Below are positions 62,947 through 64,000 of a stretch of DNA of 64,000 nt, one piece after another. Origin of the DNA: Tetrahymena thermophila SB210 (taxonomy: Eukaryota; Ciliophora; Oligohymenophorea; Hymenostomatida; Tetrahymenidae); the NCBI RefSeq assembly GCF_000189635.1, contig NW_002476571.1, forward strand, positions 62,001 to 126,000, read 5' to 3'. The notes under the pieces are model-generated. The model searched no databases, was not told the DNA's origin, and worked only from the letters and a program-made list of their open reading frames with translations. Position 1 is the stretch's first letter; each line of letters begins with the position of its first letter. Both the position numbers and the translations under genes were made by a program.

Positions 62947-64000
62947 TCAGTTGAGGAAATCATTTATATCATGGAATGAATCACTGTCTATTAAATTGTA
63001 GTATTTTTCTATAAATAGCTCAGATTTTGCTCTATAGATAATATCATAAAAATTAAATTCTGAGCTCAAATTACATTCTTCTTCTTAACCTTCTGAAGAG
63101 TTTCCACTTTTCTAAACAATGTTATTTCTAAAGAATCTTTGACTTTTTATAATATCTTCAGCTTTAAAATTACCTACAGGTTTATATTTAATAATAAACA
63201 GCATATCGCTGCACATATCTTTATAGTCACTTAAGTTTTACATAAGGTATTCGACCTCAAAAGAAACTAAAATATTGTCTACAGTTAATAAGTCGTAAAA
63301 GTCGTTTTCTTTAAATTTAAATGGGTGCTAGTTCTATGCAAATATAAGATTTTTATGGTCTGAAAATTGATACTTAAAGGCTTATGTTTTAGAATAGAAC
63401 ATTTCAAGATATTTATTTTGTAAAACTTTTGGTGTCATAAATGGTCTTCTCATAAGTATGTAGTTAATTTAATTATCATTGAGACACAGAAAATTATGCA
63501 AAACAGTTTTAGGATATCCTAAGATTTCAAGATTTTGCTCATACTTCGAGCCTCTGTAGATGCAATACATAAAAAATGAATTTTAGTTATTGCATTTCTC
63601 GTTCAGTTCATTTATTGACTTGTAAGCTAAATTTAAACTCTTTGCAAAAGACCAACTTGACTAACTTCTTAAATCTTCTCTAATATTGTTATACAAAGGA
63701 ATTTATTGCTATTAACTCTAATTTTGACTAGAACCAATCAAGCTATTTTCATTTGAGGAGTCTAACTATAAAAGGCCATTTGATATAATTAAATCCTGAT
63801 AATACTCAAGCTGATCTATTAAGAATACAAGATCTTTATTCTGCATAGTTTTTATCATATCTATTACAAACCTAAATTCCTTCATTCCCGAAACTCCAGA
63901 ACTCATCGTCACCTCAACCATATTCATCTTTTTATTATCTACAACTGATATTGTCTTTTTGAAAAAGCTTACTGGTTGAATCACTTAGATTCTATCTAAA
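62947..64000 (-). CDS. 3' part of an unrecognised protein (5' partial)
   Basis: An open frame from the window edge to TGA at 62949-62947, 350 residues visible. The N-terminal visible part reads VIQPVSFFKKTISVVDNKKM, then FRFVIDMIKTMQNKDLVFLI, followed by a Ser/Asn/Gln linker. The C-terminal part (FFMYCIYRGSKYEQNLEILG, LMRRPFMTPKVLQNKYLEMF, NILVSFEVEYLM) has an alternating helix/strand pattern that could be PAS-like, as seen in some regulatory proteins, but I see no decisive motif. The acidic tail ends SDSFHDINDFLN. Function not assigned. Confidence 0.65.

Noticed and set aside
1-64000. Widespread in-frame TAA and TAG as evidence of pseudogenes
   Set aside because: They occur at Gln positions in every conserved gene, and frames end only at TGA, which fits the ciliate code rather than decay.
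1-64000. tRNA genes, telomeric C4A2 repeats and virus-like elements
   Set aside because: I looked for tRNA B-box sequences, CCCCAA runs, long terminal repeats and polymerase or capsid motifs, and found none I could support.

Overview
This window looks like nuclear DNA of a ciliate close to Tetrahymena. It is very AT-rich. Long conserved reading frames run through TAA and TAG and end only at TGA, so both triplets are read as glutamine (ciliate code). Introns are AT-rich GT...AG. Every gene below was read with that code. Where exons are given, donor and acceptor phases match and the summed lengths divide by three. I saw no telomere repeats, rRNA or tRNA genes, CRISPR arrays or virus-like elements.

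Layout. 1-408 (+) is the 3' end of a Gln/Asn-rich gene. 979-5521 (-) is a five-exon DDB1 homologue. 6923-11962 and 12816-17852 (-) are a tandem pair of about 1,680-residue secreted/membrane proteins with an LVIVD-type beta-propeller, a cadherin-like region, one membrane span and a long tail. 19818-21515 (-) is a B-box-like zinc/coiled-coil protein. 22839-23834 (-) is an arrestin-like protein. About 25433-28396 (-) is a multi-exon WD40-like protein. 28962-30368 (-) is an unknown charged coiled-coil protein.

From 31738 to 48253 (+) lie three paralogous Cache-domain membrane proteins (1,026, 822 and 734 residues). A leucine-rich-repeat gene relic, one repeat per 90-base exon, sits between the first and second. 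50606-52855 (-) is a second B-box-like gene whose C-terminal domain resembles that of 19818-21515. A gene-poor stretch of about 5.5 kb follows, containing a tandem noncoding repeat and an isolated C-tract. 58393-61737 (+) is a multi-span membrane protein with a beta-helix-like, Cys-rich ectodomain. 62947-64000 (-) is the 3' part of an unknown gene.

Themes. DDB1 is a housekeeping protein. Much of the rest looks like surface sensing or membrane trafficking (propeller pair, Cache trio, beta-helix protein, arrestin) and is organised as tandem paralogues. The least explained material is the Cache trio, which has two strongly conserved intracellular segments but no output domain I recognise, and the one-repeat-per-exon LRR relic.
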